Below, in pieces: positions 1 to 9,019 of a DNA stretch of 64,000 nt (its first letter is position 1; every line of letters begins with the position of its first letter). The translations under genes were made by a program, and so were the position numbers. A model generated the notes under the pieces. The model was not told the origin of the DNA and made no database searches. It saw only the letters and a program-made list of their open reading frames with translations. This DNA comes from Halorientalis marina. GTDB taxonomy: Archaea; Halobacteriota; Halobacteria; Halobacteriales; Haloarculaceae. The stretch spans positions 2,604,001-2,668,000 of the forward strand of contig NZ_CP095487.1 in the NCBI RefSeq assembly GCF_023028345.1, written 5' to 3'.

Positions 1-77
1 GGGGCGGTACCCAGTAAATCTGGTGGTGTCGGCGGCCGGCCGCCGTCGGCCCGGGGGACCGGTGCCGGATCCACCGG

Positions 78-722
78 TCAATCCGAGGCCCCACGGTCGG
101 ACCGCGACGGTGGCGGGACTTGCTCGGAGGTGTCGGCGAGGTCGCTGGGCAACACGCACCGTTCGGGCTCGCGGTTGACGTGTGCGTACTGGTCGGGCGC
201 GTTGGCGAGTGGGTGTGCAGGGTTCACGTCGCTGGGGATGCGCGCGGCGCGGACGTTCCCGAGGCCGCGGATACGGGCGCGGATGCCGCGCCAGTGGTTG
301 CCCGTCCCGCCGGGGACGGAGACGCGCGACTCCCAGGTGGGGCCACGCGAGGCGAGGATGGCCTGATTGACGTTCCCGGCGAGGTCGTCGTGGTCGATGA
401 GGAGTCCGACACGCGCGTCGTCGGGCGCGCGGTCGGCGAGCACGTCGAGGCCGAGATGCAGGGCCCGGTACTCGGCGACGTTGTTGTCGGGCGCGTGGTC
501 CTCGACGGAGAGGCGCGCGACGCGCTCGCCGTCGCGTGTCTCGATAACGACCCCGAGACCACCGGACGGTTCGCCCGGTTCGCACCCGCCACTGACGGCT
601 CTGTAGGAACCGTCGGTGGCGAGATAATAATCGCGGTGGTGGGTGCGAGGGGGGTGTGCGATGTGTGGCGTCGGCGACTCGTCGAACAAGTCCCGAAGGG
701 ACGGCCGGCCGTAAGCGGCCAT
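78..722 (-). CDS. RNase HI-like protein (haloarchaeal)
   Basis: This 214-residue protein has the features of archaeal/haloarchaeal type 1 RNase H, which cuts the RNA strand of RNA-DNA hybrids during replication and repair. Visible features are an Asp-Gly-Ser segment near residue 37 (first metal-binding Asp), a GGLGVVIE strand near 54-61, a Glu in NNVAEYRAL near residue 84, an Asp in LLIDHDD near 109, and a late Asp in SDVNPAHP. These fit the D-E-D-D arrangement. The ATG is preceded at about 25 bp by a TATA box, so the transcript is probably leaderless. The first 30 residues and the last 30 are polar extensions. It is a single gene with no operon partner in the window. The fold assignment is good; the in vivo substrate is inferred. 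Confidence 0.72.
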   Translation of the reverse strand: MAAYGRPSLRDLFDESPTPHIAHPPRTHHRDYYLATDGSYRAVSGGCEPGEPSGGLGVVIETRDGERVARLSVEDHAPDNNVAEYRALHLGLDVLADRAPDDARVGLLIDHDDLAGNVNQAILASRGPTWESRVSVPGGTGNHWRGIRARIRGLGNVRAARIPSDVNPAHPLANAPDQYAHVNREPERCVLPSDLADTSEQVPPPSRSDRGASD

Positions 723-1038
723 ACACGCAGTTGGCGGGGCGGGAATTTAAAGATGTGGTCCGACGCGAGTCTGACGCGGGGCTGACGAGGGTCGACGCCC
801 GGAGCGAGGTGTCCACGAGCGGCACGGCGAAAATTGCAGAGTAAGGAGGGCCAGAGACGGCACTTTCGGCTGTCTCACGACGGCACGACTCCGTTTTTAG
901 TTTCCAGAAGGGATTTATTACAGGCCATACATCCACTCAGTGGAGCCCTCGCCCAGGGTACGAGATGCCCTCCGTTCGGTTGGGCTGACGCCCGCAAACG
1001 GGTGAACGGTGGGAACAGAAGGGCACTCCCCGCAAACC
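723..1038. other. Divergent intergenic region upstream of the S-layer-like gene
   Basis: I see no gene in this stretch. It holds the TATA box of the minus-strand RNase H-like gene near 745 and, for the plus strand, an AT-rich run near 895-920 (tttttag, gatttatta) that is the best promoter candidate for the surface glycoprotein, leaving a leader of roughly 100 nt. Confidence 0.45.
741..753 (-). promoter_or_regulatory. TATA box of the RNase H-like gene
   Basis: On the minus strand the sequence reads CTTTAAATTCC, centred about 25 bp upstream of the ATG at 722. This is the usual spacing for a haloarchaeal leaderless transcript. Confidence 0.5.
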
Positions 1039-3978
1039 ATGACACAGACACGAGACAAACTCCGCAGCTTGTTCCTGACGGCGTTACTGGTGGTATCCGC
1101 GGTGGGTACGACCGTGGCGTTCGCCGGAACCGCGGCTGCAGCGAACTCGACGAGCGTCACACTCAGTGACGACCAGAACGGTGCGACAGACGTAACCTAC
1201 GAGCTCGACGCTACCCTCGAATCTTCGGGTGATCTAGAGGACATCAACGTCGACCTCGGGAGCGGCGCCGACGCGAGCGACGTTGACAGCGGTGACGTGT
1301 CGGTCAGTGTCGGCAGCGTCGGGTCGGTATCGACTGGCAGCGAAACGGTGGACATCACGCTGAGTAGCGCCCAGACGGTCGCTCCTGGTGACACCGTGAA
1401 CGTCGACATCGACAACGTCGACAACGACCAGTCGGGCAGTCACTCGGCGTCGGTCGATTACCTCGACACGAACGACGACAGCATCGACAGCTTCTCCGAG
1501 ACGTACTCCATCGTCGGCAGTAGCGACCGCGTGCGCCTCAGCGAAGCGGACGAGACGTGGACCTCCAACGGCGGCCCGTACTGGCAGGGACAGAAGCTGT
1601 TCCTCAAGAACGCCGACGATCCGAACGCGGAGTACCAGCTCCGTGAGGTCGACGACGGTGATATCGAGAGTTTCATTTCGGATATCACGCTCGACGAGAA
1701 CGGTGAAGCGGTCATCGACACCGCGAGTGTCGGCGGCGGTCAGGAACTCGAAGGTGACTACGTCGTCGTCAAGAACGGGGACGCGGTCGAGTTCGACTCG
1801 GACGGTGAGGCGGTCGACGAGAACGCGAACCCTGACGACGCGAGCGCGGAGATCACGATCCAGAGCCTCTCGGCCGAGTTCGACGAGGAGACGATTACCG
1901 AAGACCTCGCGGAGTTCACGCTTGACTCGAACCGGGGCGGCTACGACGTGGTGGTCTCCAGTGACGGTCTCGACAGTGACGAGTTGGAGGGTATCTTCAC
2001 GAACTTCACGGTCGTCGACAATCCCGACGATGACGACGACGAGGAGATCACGATTCGAGTCACTGGCACCTCCGACACGCGCGACCTGGACTTCTCGGAC
2101 ATCGAGTCCGACGACTACACCTTCGAGTTCCAGGTCAACGACACGGCAGCCAACGACGACGCGACCATCACTGTCAGCCAGGCGGAGGACGCCGAAGCGT
2201 CGTTCCTCGGTGACGGCGTCTACGAGACGGCACAGGGTGGGGTCGCCGAGATTCCCATCGAACTGGAGAACTCCGACACCGCGAAGATCAACCTCGGCTA
2301 CGACGGCCAGGTGTACAACGAGACCGTCGAGGTCGAGGACGACGACGACGACGACCGCGTGACGCTCCGCGTGAACACGTACCTCGCCGGTCGGCAGAGC
2401 CTCGAAGAGGGTGACCCGACCGACCTCGACGACGGTGACCCGGACATCGCGCGAGCCTACTCGCTGGCCGACGACGACGACGAGATCCTCTCGGTCAGCC
2501 GCCTCGGTGACGGGATCGGCTCGCCGCCGCTGGCCGCGTCGTTCTACGACGTGAACGTCTCGGTCGGCGACACGGAGCTGGCCGTCGCCGCGATGAACAT
2601 CCAGGAAGCCGGCGACGACGACCTCCAGTCGTGGACAGCGCCCGAACGCACGTTCAACGAGATCGACGACCAGGAGGAGTTCTTCGAGGCACGCGACGAG
2701 GACGAACTGCTTTCGGAGGCAGACCAGATCGCACAGGGCGATACGCTGGTCTATCAGGTCGAATCGAGTAGCCTCATCGGCGCACTCGAAGCCGAGACGG
2801 ACGGCGACGACTACGGTGAAGGGCTCGCGAACCTGGTCGACGACAGCGACGACGTCGTCGAGGCCAACGCTTTCACCTTCCGGATGGAGCAGGAAGACCC
2901 CGACGCCAACCGGGAGCCGAAACACCTCGACATCCAGGACACGTCCGACAGGGGCGGCCTGACGGTCATCCCGGACAACGGGAACAGCTCGGTCTACCTG
3001 CTCTTCGACACGGACCAGATGAACATGGACCGTGGCGACAACGACAACGACCTCGGGGTCGGGACCGACAGCTACGAGACGAACTACACCATCGGTCCGG
3101 AGAGCGGGATTCCCGACGAGGACGAGAAGATCACCGTGACGGACACGTTCGACATGGTCGAGCGTGAACTGGAGTTCGAGACCAACAACGACGACGTGAT
3201 CGAGGTCCGGGCCGAACCCGAGCAGTTGATCGCCGGCGAGACCTCCGTCGCGCCGAACACGGAAATTCGCCTCCGCCTGCGCGGCACCGAGGACGACGCG
3301 CCGTTCCTCAAGGATCCGACGGTGACGGTTTCCGAGGGCGGGAACTTCTCGACGCTGGTCGACTTCTCCGACCAGCCCGGGAACACCTCCTGGGAGGCGG
3401 AAGCCTCGCGCTTCGACGGCACGACGACGGGGATCATCCTCCCGCCGCGGACGGCTTCCATCGAGTTCGAGGAACAGAGCACCTTCGGGACGCAGGTGAC
3501 GGTCGATTCCGTCGACACGAGCGACGGCGGCTTCGTCGCCATCCACCGCGACTCACCCACCGGTGACGTCGTCGGCACCAGCGACCTCCTCGACAACGGG
3601 ACGGTCGAGAACATCGGGATCTCGATCAACGCCGACCTCGAGGACGGCGAGACGCTATACGCCGTGCCGCACTTCGACGACAACGACGACGGCGAGTTCT
3701 CGGAAGGCATCGACCCGGCCTACGAGAGCAACGGCTCGGCGGTGAACGCCTCGGCGACGATCCAGATCCGCACGCCGACGCCGACGACGACCGCGCCGCC
3801 GACGACGACATCGCCGCCGCCGACGACGACCACGACGGTAATCACGGCGAACACGACGACCGCGCCGGAAGACGACGAGGAGGAAACCACGACGACGACC
3901 GGGCCCGGCCTCACGGTCGGCATCGCCCTGCTCGCGCTGCTGGCAGCTGCGCTGCTGGCCGCTCGCCGCCACGAGTAA
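1039..3978 (+). CDS. S-layer-type surface glycoprotein with PGF-CTERM anchor
   Basis: This 979-residue secreted protein has the haloarchaeal surface-glycoprotein signal peptide (MTQTRDKLRSLFLTALLVVS, cleavage after about residue 33, AAA-ANSTS). The body is very acidic, with long Asp runs and beta-rich, Ig-like character, and carries several Asn-X-Ser/Thr sequons. Residues about 915-950 are a Thr/Pro mucin-like stalk suited to O-glycosylation. The end is GPGLTVGIALLALLAAALLAARR, a PGF-CTERM signal processed by archaeosortase A and replaced by a lipid anchor. It probably forms or decorates the S-layer. I use the ATG at 1039 because the signal peptide begins there; an upstream GTG at 1009 would add ten residues. 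A pyrimidine-rich tract follows the stop, as in archaeal terminators. Whether it is the main S-layer protein or a paralogue cannot be told from sequence. Confidence 0.88.
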   Translation: MTQTRDKLRSLFLTALLVVSAVGTTVAFAGTAAAANSTSVTLSDDQNGATDVTYELDATLESSGDLEDINVDLGSGADASDVDSGDVSVSVGSVGSVSTGSETVDITLSSAQTVAPGDTVNVDIDNVDNDQSGSHSASVDYLDTNDDSIDSFSETYSIVGSSDRVRLSEADETWTSNGGPYWQGQKLFLKNADDPNAEYQLREVDDGDIESFISDITLDENGEAVIDTASVGGGQELEGDYVVVKNGDAVEFDSDGEAVDENANPDDASAEITIQSLSAEFDEETITEDLAEFTLDSNRGGYDVVVSSDGLDSDELEGIFTNFTVVDNPDDDDDEEITIRVTGTSDTRDLDFSDIESDDYTFEFQVNDTAANDDATITVSQAEDAEASFLGDGVYETAQGGVAEIPIELENSDTAKINLGYDGQVYNETVEVEDDDDDDRVTLRVNTYLAGRQSLEEGDPTDLDDGDPDIARAYSLADDDDEILSVSRLGDGIGSPPLAASFYDVNVSVGDTELAVAAMNIQEAGDDDLQSWTAPERTFNEIDDQEEFFEARDEDELLSEADQIAQGDTLVYQVESSSLIGALEAETDGDDYGEGLANLVDDSDDVVEANAFTFRMEQEDPDANREPKHLDIQDTSDRGGLTVIPDNGNSSVYLLFDTDQMNMDRGDNDNDLGVGTDSYETNYTIGPESGIPDEDEKITVTDTFDMVERELEFETNNDDVIEVRAEPEQLIAGETSVAPNTEIRLRLRGTEDDAPFLKDPTVTVSEGGNFSTLVDFSDQPGNTSWEAEASRFDGTTTGIILPPRTASIEFEEQSTFGTQVTVDSVDTSDGGFVAIHRDSPTGDVVGTSDLLDNGTVENIGISINADLEDGETLYAVPHFDDNDDGEFSEGIDPAYESNGSAVNASATIQIRTPTPTTTAPPTTTSPPPTTTTTVITANTTTAPEDDEEETTTTTGPGLTVGIALLALLAAALLAARRHE

Positions 3979-4063
3979 CGTCGTCCAGCCGCCCTGACAC
4001 GCCTCTCCTCTTTTCTCGACCGCACAGCGAAAGCTACACGGCTGCGGCCACGTACGGACGGGC

Positions 4064-5017
4064 GTGACCAGCTATCGTGACGGCGTGTCGTTTCTCTGTC
4101 TCGCGGCGCTGTGGGGCTCAGCGTTCATGGCGATCAAGGCCGGCCTCGCGTACTTCCCGCCGGTGCTGTTCGCCGCGATCCGCTACGATATCGCCGGGCT
4201 GTTCATGCTCGGCTACGCGGCGGCCGCGACGGACCGCTGGCGGCCGCGGACGCGTCGCGAGTGGAGCGCCGTCGCCGTCGGTGCGACGCTGTTGATCGCC
4301 AGCTACCACGCGTTCCTGTTCGTCGGCGAGCAGGGGACGACCAGCGCCGCGGCCGCGGTCATCGTGAGCCTCTCGCCGGTGCTGACGACCGGGTTCGCGC
4401 GGGCGCTGCTTCCCGAGGAACGGCTGACGCCGGTCGGCGTCCTCGGCCTGCTCCTGGGTCTCTGTGGCGTCGTCGTCATCGCACGGCCGGACCCGACGAA
4501 CCTCCTGGCCGCCGGCGTCCTCGCGAAGGGGCTGGTGTTCGTCGCGACGGTGTCGTTCGCGCTGGGGAGCGTGCTGACACAGCGCCTCGACGCCGGCCTG
4601 CCAATCGAGACGATGGAGGCCTGGTCGATGGTCGGTGGGGCCGTCCTCATGCACGCCGCGAGCGCGGCGCTGCCCGCCGAGTCGGTCGGTGCGATTCAGT
4701 GGACGGTCGAGGGGGTCGCCGCGCTCGCGTACCTCTCGGTCGCGGCCAGCGCCGTCGGCTTCCTGCTCTACTTCGATCTCCTCGATCGGCTGGGTTCCAT
4801 CGAGATCAACCTCGTCTCCTACGTCGCCCCGGTGTTCGCGGCGCTGACGGGCTTTCTCTTCCTCGGGGAAGTCGTCGACGCGTTCACCGTCGTCGGCTTT
4901 CTCGTGATCGTCGTCGGGTTCGCGCTGGTCAAGCGCCGGGCGTTACGGACGGCGGTGCCACGGCTCGATGCGACGGTGTTCGGCGACGGCGGGGGCGACG
5001 GTGGCGGAGGGGAGTGA
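4064..5017 (+). CDS. EamA/DMT-family transporter
   Basis: This 317-residue membrane protein has ten hydrophobic segments in two homologous halves, the pattern of the drug/metabolite transporter superfamily (EamA). The first helix carries the typical ALWGSAFMAIKAGL segment and the end of the second half has the ALTGFLFLGEVV segment. The substrate cannot be read from sequence; relatives export amino acids, metabolites or drugs. The start is a GTG at 4064, which keeps the first helix intact. The C-terminus is a Gly/Asp-rich tail. It stands alone downstream of the S-layer gene. Confidence 0.85.
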   Translation: MTSYRDGVSFLCLAALWGSAFMAIKAGLAYFPPVLFAAIRYDIAGLFMLGYAAAATDRWRPRTRREWSAVAVGATLLIASYHAFLFVGEQGTTSAAAAVIVSLSPVLTTGFARALLPEERLTPVGVLGLLLGLCGVVVIARPDPTNLLAAGVLAKGLVFVATVSFALGSVLTQRLDAGLPIETMEAWSMVGGAVLMHAASAALPAESVGAIQWTVEGVAALAYLSVAASAVGFLLYFDLLDRLGSIEINLVSYVAPVFAALTGFLFLGEVVDAFTVVGFLVIVVGFALVKRRALRTAVPRLDATVFGDGGGDGGGGE

Positions 5018-5034
5018 GGGCGCGCGGACCCGCG

Positions 5035-5298
5035 TCAGTCGGACCGGCGGTGGGGCTGCCCGAGGAGGACGGCCACGACGTTCAGTGCGACGAGGGTGAC
5101 GAAGGCCAACTGGACCGACGAGCGCTGGAGTCCCGACAAAAGCAGCGGAACGTGGAGGAACGGGAGGATGATTGCCGTCCAGAACGCGACGCTGGTGATG
5201 CCGGTCTTCAGGCCGGCGCCGTACCGGCTCAGCGACGGGAGGAGGTCGCTATCGAGGGCGCCCGACAGTTCGGTACGAGAGGGACTTTGCGGGGACAT
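5035..5298 (-). CDS. Small two-helix membrane protein, function unknown
   Basis: This 87-residue protein has a polar N-terminus and two predicted membrane helices (about 36-58 and 62-80), ending in a short basic tail. I recognise no catalytic motif. The reading frame is open to 5361, but I choose the ATG at 5298 because a strong TATA box lies about 35 bp upstream of it (5329-5337), which would put transcription initiation at or next to that ATG. It is convergent with the EamA transporter, with only 17 bp between the stops. Confidence 0.6.
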   Translation of the reverse strand: MSPQSPSRTELSGALDSDLLPSLSRYGAGLKTGITSVAFWTAIILPFLHVPLLLSGLQRSSVQLAFVTLVALNVVAVLLGQPHRRSD

Positions 5299-5328
5299 CG
5301 GTTCACACGGTAGCACGAGCGGTAGTGA

Positions 5329-5337
5329 CATATAACC
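5329..5337 (-). promoter_or_regulatory. TATA box of the small membrane protein
   Basis: The minus strand reads GGTTATATG about 35 bp before the ATG at 5298. This supports that start over upstream codons in the same frame. Confidence 0.55.
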
Positions 5338-5461
5338 GGCCGAGCTTTCAATTCGTTTCACGGCGACGGGGGCGGGTCAGGGACCTTTTACCGTCGACTC
5401 TCGTCCGCCGAAACGTTTTATGACGCGTTCTCGCACCGTCGTTTGTCGGCGAAAACGGTGC

Positions 5462-5722
5462 TTATTCGGCGCGGTCGAGCGCCGTCCGAAGCCGGGACCG
5501 CTCCTCGGCGTCGAGGTCGGCGGCGACGGCGTCGGTGTGGGGGCTCTGGAGGAGGGTCACGAGCGCCCGCCGGGTCTTGTCCCGGATACGGTCGATGGCC
5601 TTCTCGACGACGGGAACGGGATCGTCGCGTTCGGCGGCGATTTCCTCGACCGACCGGCCAGCGCGGAGCATCGCCGCGATCTCGCGTTCGCCGTGGCTGA
5701 GGATCGACTGGCTCTCGTCCAT
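5462..5722 (-). CDS. Small helix-turn-helix protein
   Basis: This 86-residue acidic protein has a central segment (SHGEREIAAMLRAGRSVEEIA) that looks like the scaffold and first helices of a sigma-70 region 4 / LuxR-type helix-turn-helix, followed by a helical C-terminal half. It is probably a small DNA-binding protein; the target is unknown. Both a GTG at 5728 and an ATG at 5722 are possible starts, and I use the ATG. No partner gene is visible. Confidence 0.55.
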   Translation of the reverse strand: MDESQSILSHGEREIAAMLRAGRSVEEIAAERDDPVPVVEKAIDRIRDKTRRALVTLLQSPHTDAVAADLDAEERSRLRTALDRAE

Positions 5723-5762
5723 ACGCACTGAAGGAGTAGCGAGGGATTAAGGGTGGCGGGGT

Positions 5763-6197
5763 TCAGCCGAGGACCGCGACGGTGACCTCGTGTGGGCCCG
5801 CGGGCGTCCCGAGTGTGACGGTGTCGAGGATGTGGTCGGGGAGTTCGGCCCGCCACTCGGCGACGCGCTCGGCGTGGTAGTCGTGGTGGCGGTCCCGGGA
5901 GTAGGTCTCGTCGGGGTCGGCCCGGAGTTCGTCCTCCGTGGTCGCCGGCGTGGGGATGGGCGGTGCGCCCTCGTCGAGCAGGGTGTCGGGGTCGACGTGG
6001 ATCGGCGCGGGGTCCGCCGCGTACCCCTCGTCGACGGGGACGTGGATGCGAGCGCGCATGCGGCCGCTGAACGGCGGCGTGATCCGCAGGACGGGCTCGC
6101 GGTCGCTCCGGACCGTGGCCTCGACGGCCGAGACCACGTCCTCGGCGCGCACGGCGATGGTCGAGACGACGGTGGGGTCGTCGGACTCGGGACCCAT
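5763..6197 (-). CDS. Conserved haloarchaeal protein of unknown function
   Basis: This 144-residue acidic, soluble protein shows no signal peptide or membrane helix. It contains a compact region (VLRITPPFSGRMRARIHVP, about 36-54) followed by a proline-rich middle and a charged segment, and ends in a short beta-rich stretch. I recognise it as a haloarchaea-restricted hypothetical type but cannot assign a function. It lies between the helix-turn-helix protein and the chemotaxis transducer on the same strand, with its own spacing, so it is probably transcribed separately. Confidence 0.6.
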   Translation of the reverse strand: MGPESDDPTVVSTIAVRAEDVVSAVEATVRSDREPVLRITPPFSGRMRARIHVPVDEGYAADPAPIHVDPDTLLDEGAPPIPTPATTEDELRADPDETYSRDRHHDYHAERVAEWRAELPDHILDTVTLGTPAGPHEVTVAVLG

Positions 6198-6265
6198 GGC
6201 GGACGGTGGGAGCGGGACGGACTTGACCGTACCGGCTACGGGACGGCGGGGAGGCGGGCGAAGCG

Positions 6266-7231
6266 TCAGTCGGCGCGGGACGCGCCCGCGAGATCCTCGA
6301 TGAGGTCGTCGACGGCCTGGTTGATGTCGACGATGCGGTTGGTCTGGTCGTCGGCCTCGTCGGTGATCTCGTCGACGGCGTCGGCGATCTCCTCGGCGTT
6401 GGTGACGGACTGGTCGACCATGCTGGCGACCTCCTCGGTGGAGGCGGCCTGCTGGTCGGTGGCCGCCGCGACCTCCTCGATGCCGTTGTTCACTTCGCGG
6501 ACCGTCTCGCTGATCTCCCGGAGGGAGCCCATCGCCTCGTCGACGATGTCGATCCCCTGGTCGATGCGCTCGTCGTTGTCCTCCAGGCTGTCGACGGCCC
6601 GCTCGGTCTTGTGTTGAATCTCGGCGATCATCGACTCGATCTCGCCGGCCTGGCTCTGGGACTCCTCGGCGAGGTCCTTGACCTCGTCGGCGACGACCGC
6701 GAAGCCGCTGCCCGCCTCGCCCGCGCGGGCGGCCTCGATGGAGGCGTTCAGCGCGAGGATGTTCGTCTGGTCCGCGATGTCGTTGATGATATCGACGATC
6801 TCGTCGATCTGCTGGACGCTCTGCTGGATGGCCCGGACGTCCTCGGCGACGCTGTCGGCCGCGTCCTGAATCTCCTCCATCGAGTCGATGACCTCCTCTG
6901 CTGACTCCTGACCCTCGTCGGCCAGTTCCGTCGCCTGCTTGCTCGCGGCCGCGACTTCCTCGGAGGTAGAGGCGATCTCCTCGACGGACGCAGACAGCGT
7001 CGACACCTCGTCGGCCACTTCGGTCATCGCCTCGTACTGCTCGCGGCTCTGCCGGGAGATGTCCTTCGTCTCCTCCGCGATATCGACCGAGGAGTCTTCC
7101 AGTTCGGCGATTGCCGTCTGTATCTCGCTCGCCGCCTCGTGGTCGTACCCCGCGTTCCGGTCGATGTCCTCAGCGATATCGTCCTCGATATTCCGGTCGA
7201 TGCCCCCGGAGAATCCGCTGTCCGATGCCAT
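6266..7231 (-). CDS. Cytoplasmic methyl-accepting chemotaxis transducer without a sensor domain
   Basis: This 321-residue protein is almost entirely the helical signalling domain of halobacterial transducers. The conserved hairpin tip is clear (DQTNILALNASIEAARAGE, about 157-175, then FAVVADEVKDLAEES), flanked by heptad-repeat methylation helices rich in Glu/Gln. No transmembrane segment, HAMP, PAS, GAF or globin domain precedes it; only about 40 residues precede the coiled coil. It should bind CheA/CheW in the cytoplasm. Its input is unknown: it may sense through a partner or be a truncated transducer. I use the ATG at 7231; a GTG lies two codons earlier. The next gene upstream on the same strand is a Bat-type regulator. 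Confidence 0.82.
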   Translation of the reverse strand: MASDSGFSGGIDRNIEDDIAEDIDRNAGYDHEAASEIQTAIAELEDSSVDIAEETKDISRQSREQYEAMTEVADEVSTLSASVEEIASTSEEVAAASKQATELADEGQESAEEVIDSMEEIQDAADSVAEDVRAIQQSVQQIDEIVDIINDIADQTNILALNASIEAARAGEAGSGFAVVADEVKDLAEESQSQAGEIESMIAEIQHKTERAVDSLEDNDERIDQGIDIVDEAMGSLREISETVREVNNGIEEVAAATDQQAASTEEVASMVDQSVTNAEEIADAVDEITDEADDQTNRIVDINQAVDDLIEDLAGASRAD

Positions 7232-7333
7232 GTACACCCGTTCTGAGGACTGATTTACTTAGTATGTACTGGCCAAATTGTTACGTTTGATACCATGTGT
7301 GATCGAGTGACACACCGCCCGCGGCGGTGGCGG

Positions 7334-8926
7334 TCAGGACCGCTCGAAGAAGGCTTCGAGGACCTTGCGTTCGGCGACCCGGAGGTGCTGGTGGAACGTC
7401 GAGCGGGCGATGTCCATCATCTCGGCGAGTTCGTCGCCGTCGACGGCCCGCGGCCAGTCGAAGAAGCCGCTGTGGTAGGCGGTCCGGAGGGCCGTGAGCT
7501 GTCGGTCGGTGAGCCGCTCGGTGAGGTCGGCCCGGAACTCCTGGCGGGTCTGAAACGGGCGTTCGTGTTCGTGATAGCCGACCAGTTCCGTCCGGTCGTA
7601 CCGGCTGTCGGCGAGTTCGAAGAGGTCACGGGCGTCCGTGTCCTGTGACGTCTCGACGGTGAACCGCGCGACGCCGCGCTCGCTCGTAATCTCCTGGGTG
7701 GCCCCGCCGCGGTCGGCGAGGGCGGCGACCAGCGTGTCGTCGACGGTCATCTGCAGGAGGAGTTCGTCCTCGTACTCGGACAGGCAGTGGAGTTCGCCGA
7801 CGTCGGAGTGGGACTCGGCGGTGTCGAGGACCGCCGCCGCGTCCTCGCCTTCGACGGTGTAGAACATCCGGAGCGTGCCGTCGGACTGGTAGACCGACCC
7901 CGAGTAGGTCAGCGTCGCGTCGGCGTCGGCGGTGAGCCGGCACTCGAGCAGGCGCTCGTCCTCGACGGTGAACTGGAGTTCGACCACGGAGTCGGCGGTG
8001 AGGGTGCGCTTGCTCTCCAGGGCGTTGATGGCATTGGCGATGGCCCGTCCCAGCGCCGCCAGAACGATGCGCTCGCGCTCGTCGATGCCGTCCTGCCCCG
8101 CGGCGTACGCGACGAGCACGCCGTAGCAGGTGTCCGGCCGCACGAGCGGGACGACGACGCGGGTCGCGACCCCGGTCGCGTCCGAGAGTTCGTCGAACGG
8201 TCGTTCCTCGCCGGTTACGACCCGAACCTCGCGGTCTGCCATCGCGCGGACGATGGGGTCGTCGGCGCCCGCAACCGGGTCGACGGTGAGGGCCTCACGT
8301 CCGGCCGACGCCGTCGGCTCGATCCGGTCGCTGGACGGGTCGGCGGTGCCGATCCAGGCGAAGGCGTAGGAGTCCGTCGCCGCGATCCGGTCACAGACGC
8401 CGCGTTCGACCTCCGTTCGGCTCGTCGCCTCCACCAACAGGGTGGTGATGTTCTGAACGAGCCCGTTGATCCGGTCGATGAGGTGTTCGAGGTCCTGCCG
8501 CCCCTCCTCGGCCCGCTCGGCGTGGGCCTGCGCTTCCAGTTCCGCCAGCCGCCGGTCGGTGATATCGATGTGTGCGACCGTCACGAACTCGTCCGAGCCG
8601 ATAGTGAAGGGGGTCGCACGCATCAGGTACCACCGCTTCTCCTCGTCGGTGTGACACGGGTACTCGAGGGAGAACTCCGTCCGGTCGCCCTCGATGACTG
8701 CCCGGATGCCCCTGACCGCGTCCGCGGCGTAATCGTCCGCCCGCGGATCGACCGCATCGAAGTAATTGACACCGTGCATATCGCCCGCGGGAACACTCGA
8801 TCCGTCGTCGCCGACTGTCCGCCACGACCGGTTCGTGAACCGAATCACGCCCTCGTCGTCGAGGACGGCGATCTGACTCGACAACGTGTCGAGCGCCGCG
8901 CGCGCGATTGACTCGGTGACTTCCAT
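7334..8926 (-). CDS. Bat-type regulator: PAS, GAF and C-terminal helix-turn-helix
   Basis: This 530-residue protein has the layout of bacterio-opsin activator family regulators. A PAS domain covers about 5-130 (IAVLDDEGVIRFTNRSWRTVG to VTVAHIDITDRR), a short coiled coil follows, a GAF-like domain covers about 165-305 (DSYAFAWIG, VATRVVVPLVRPD), a Bat-specific domain spans about 310-460, and the C-terminus is an HTH_10 domain (LTDRQLTALRTAYHSGFFDWPR, STFHQHLRVAERKVLEAFF). It is a DNA-binding transcription regulator that should respond to redox, light or a small ligand. The target genes are not evident; it lies about 100 bp upstream of the chemotaxis transducer on the same strand. Confidence 0.85.
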   Translation of the reverse strand: MEVTESIARAALDTLSSQIAVLDDEGVIRFTNRSWRTVGDDGSSVPAGDMHGVNYFDAVDPRADDYAADAVRGIRAVIEGDRTEFSLEYPCHTDEEKRWYLMRATPFTIGSDEFVTVAHIDITDRRLAELEAQAHAERAEEGRQDLEHLIDRINGLVQNITTLLVEATSRTEVERGVCDRIAATDSYAFAWIGTADPSSDRIEPTASAGREALTVDPVAGADDPIVRAMADREVRVVTGEERPFDELSDATGVATRVVVPLVRPDTCYGVLVAYAAGQDGIDERERIVLAALGRAIANAINALESKRTLTADSVVELQFTVEDERLLECRLTADADATLTYSGSVYQSDGTLRMFYTVEGEDAAAVLDTAESHSDVGELHCLSEYEDELLLQMTVDDTLVAALADRGGATQEITSERGVARFTVETSQDTDARDLFELADSRYDRTELVGYHEHERPFQTRQEFRADLTERLTDRQLTALRTAYHSGFFDWPRAVDGDELAEMMDIARSTFHQHLRVAERKVLEAFFERS

Positions 8927-9019
8927 CCATCGGCAGTCCGTGTGCCAGCCTTATAACCTCCCCGCCGCCACCGGCAGTCCCTTCGGTCGGTCCACCCGTC
9001 AGCCGGTCGGCGAGCGCGA

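Noticed and set aside
1234..3546. 770-residue open frame opposite the surface glycoprotein
   Set aside because: It is an antisense shadow. GC-rich third positions remove stop codons on the other strand; the product is Arg/Val/Asp-rich without any domain, while the plus strand has a signal peptide and anchor.
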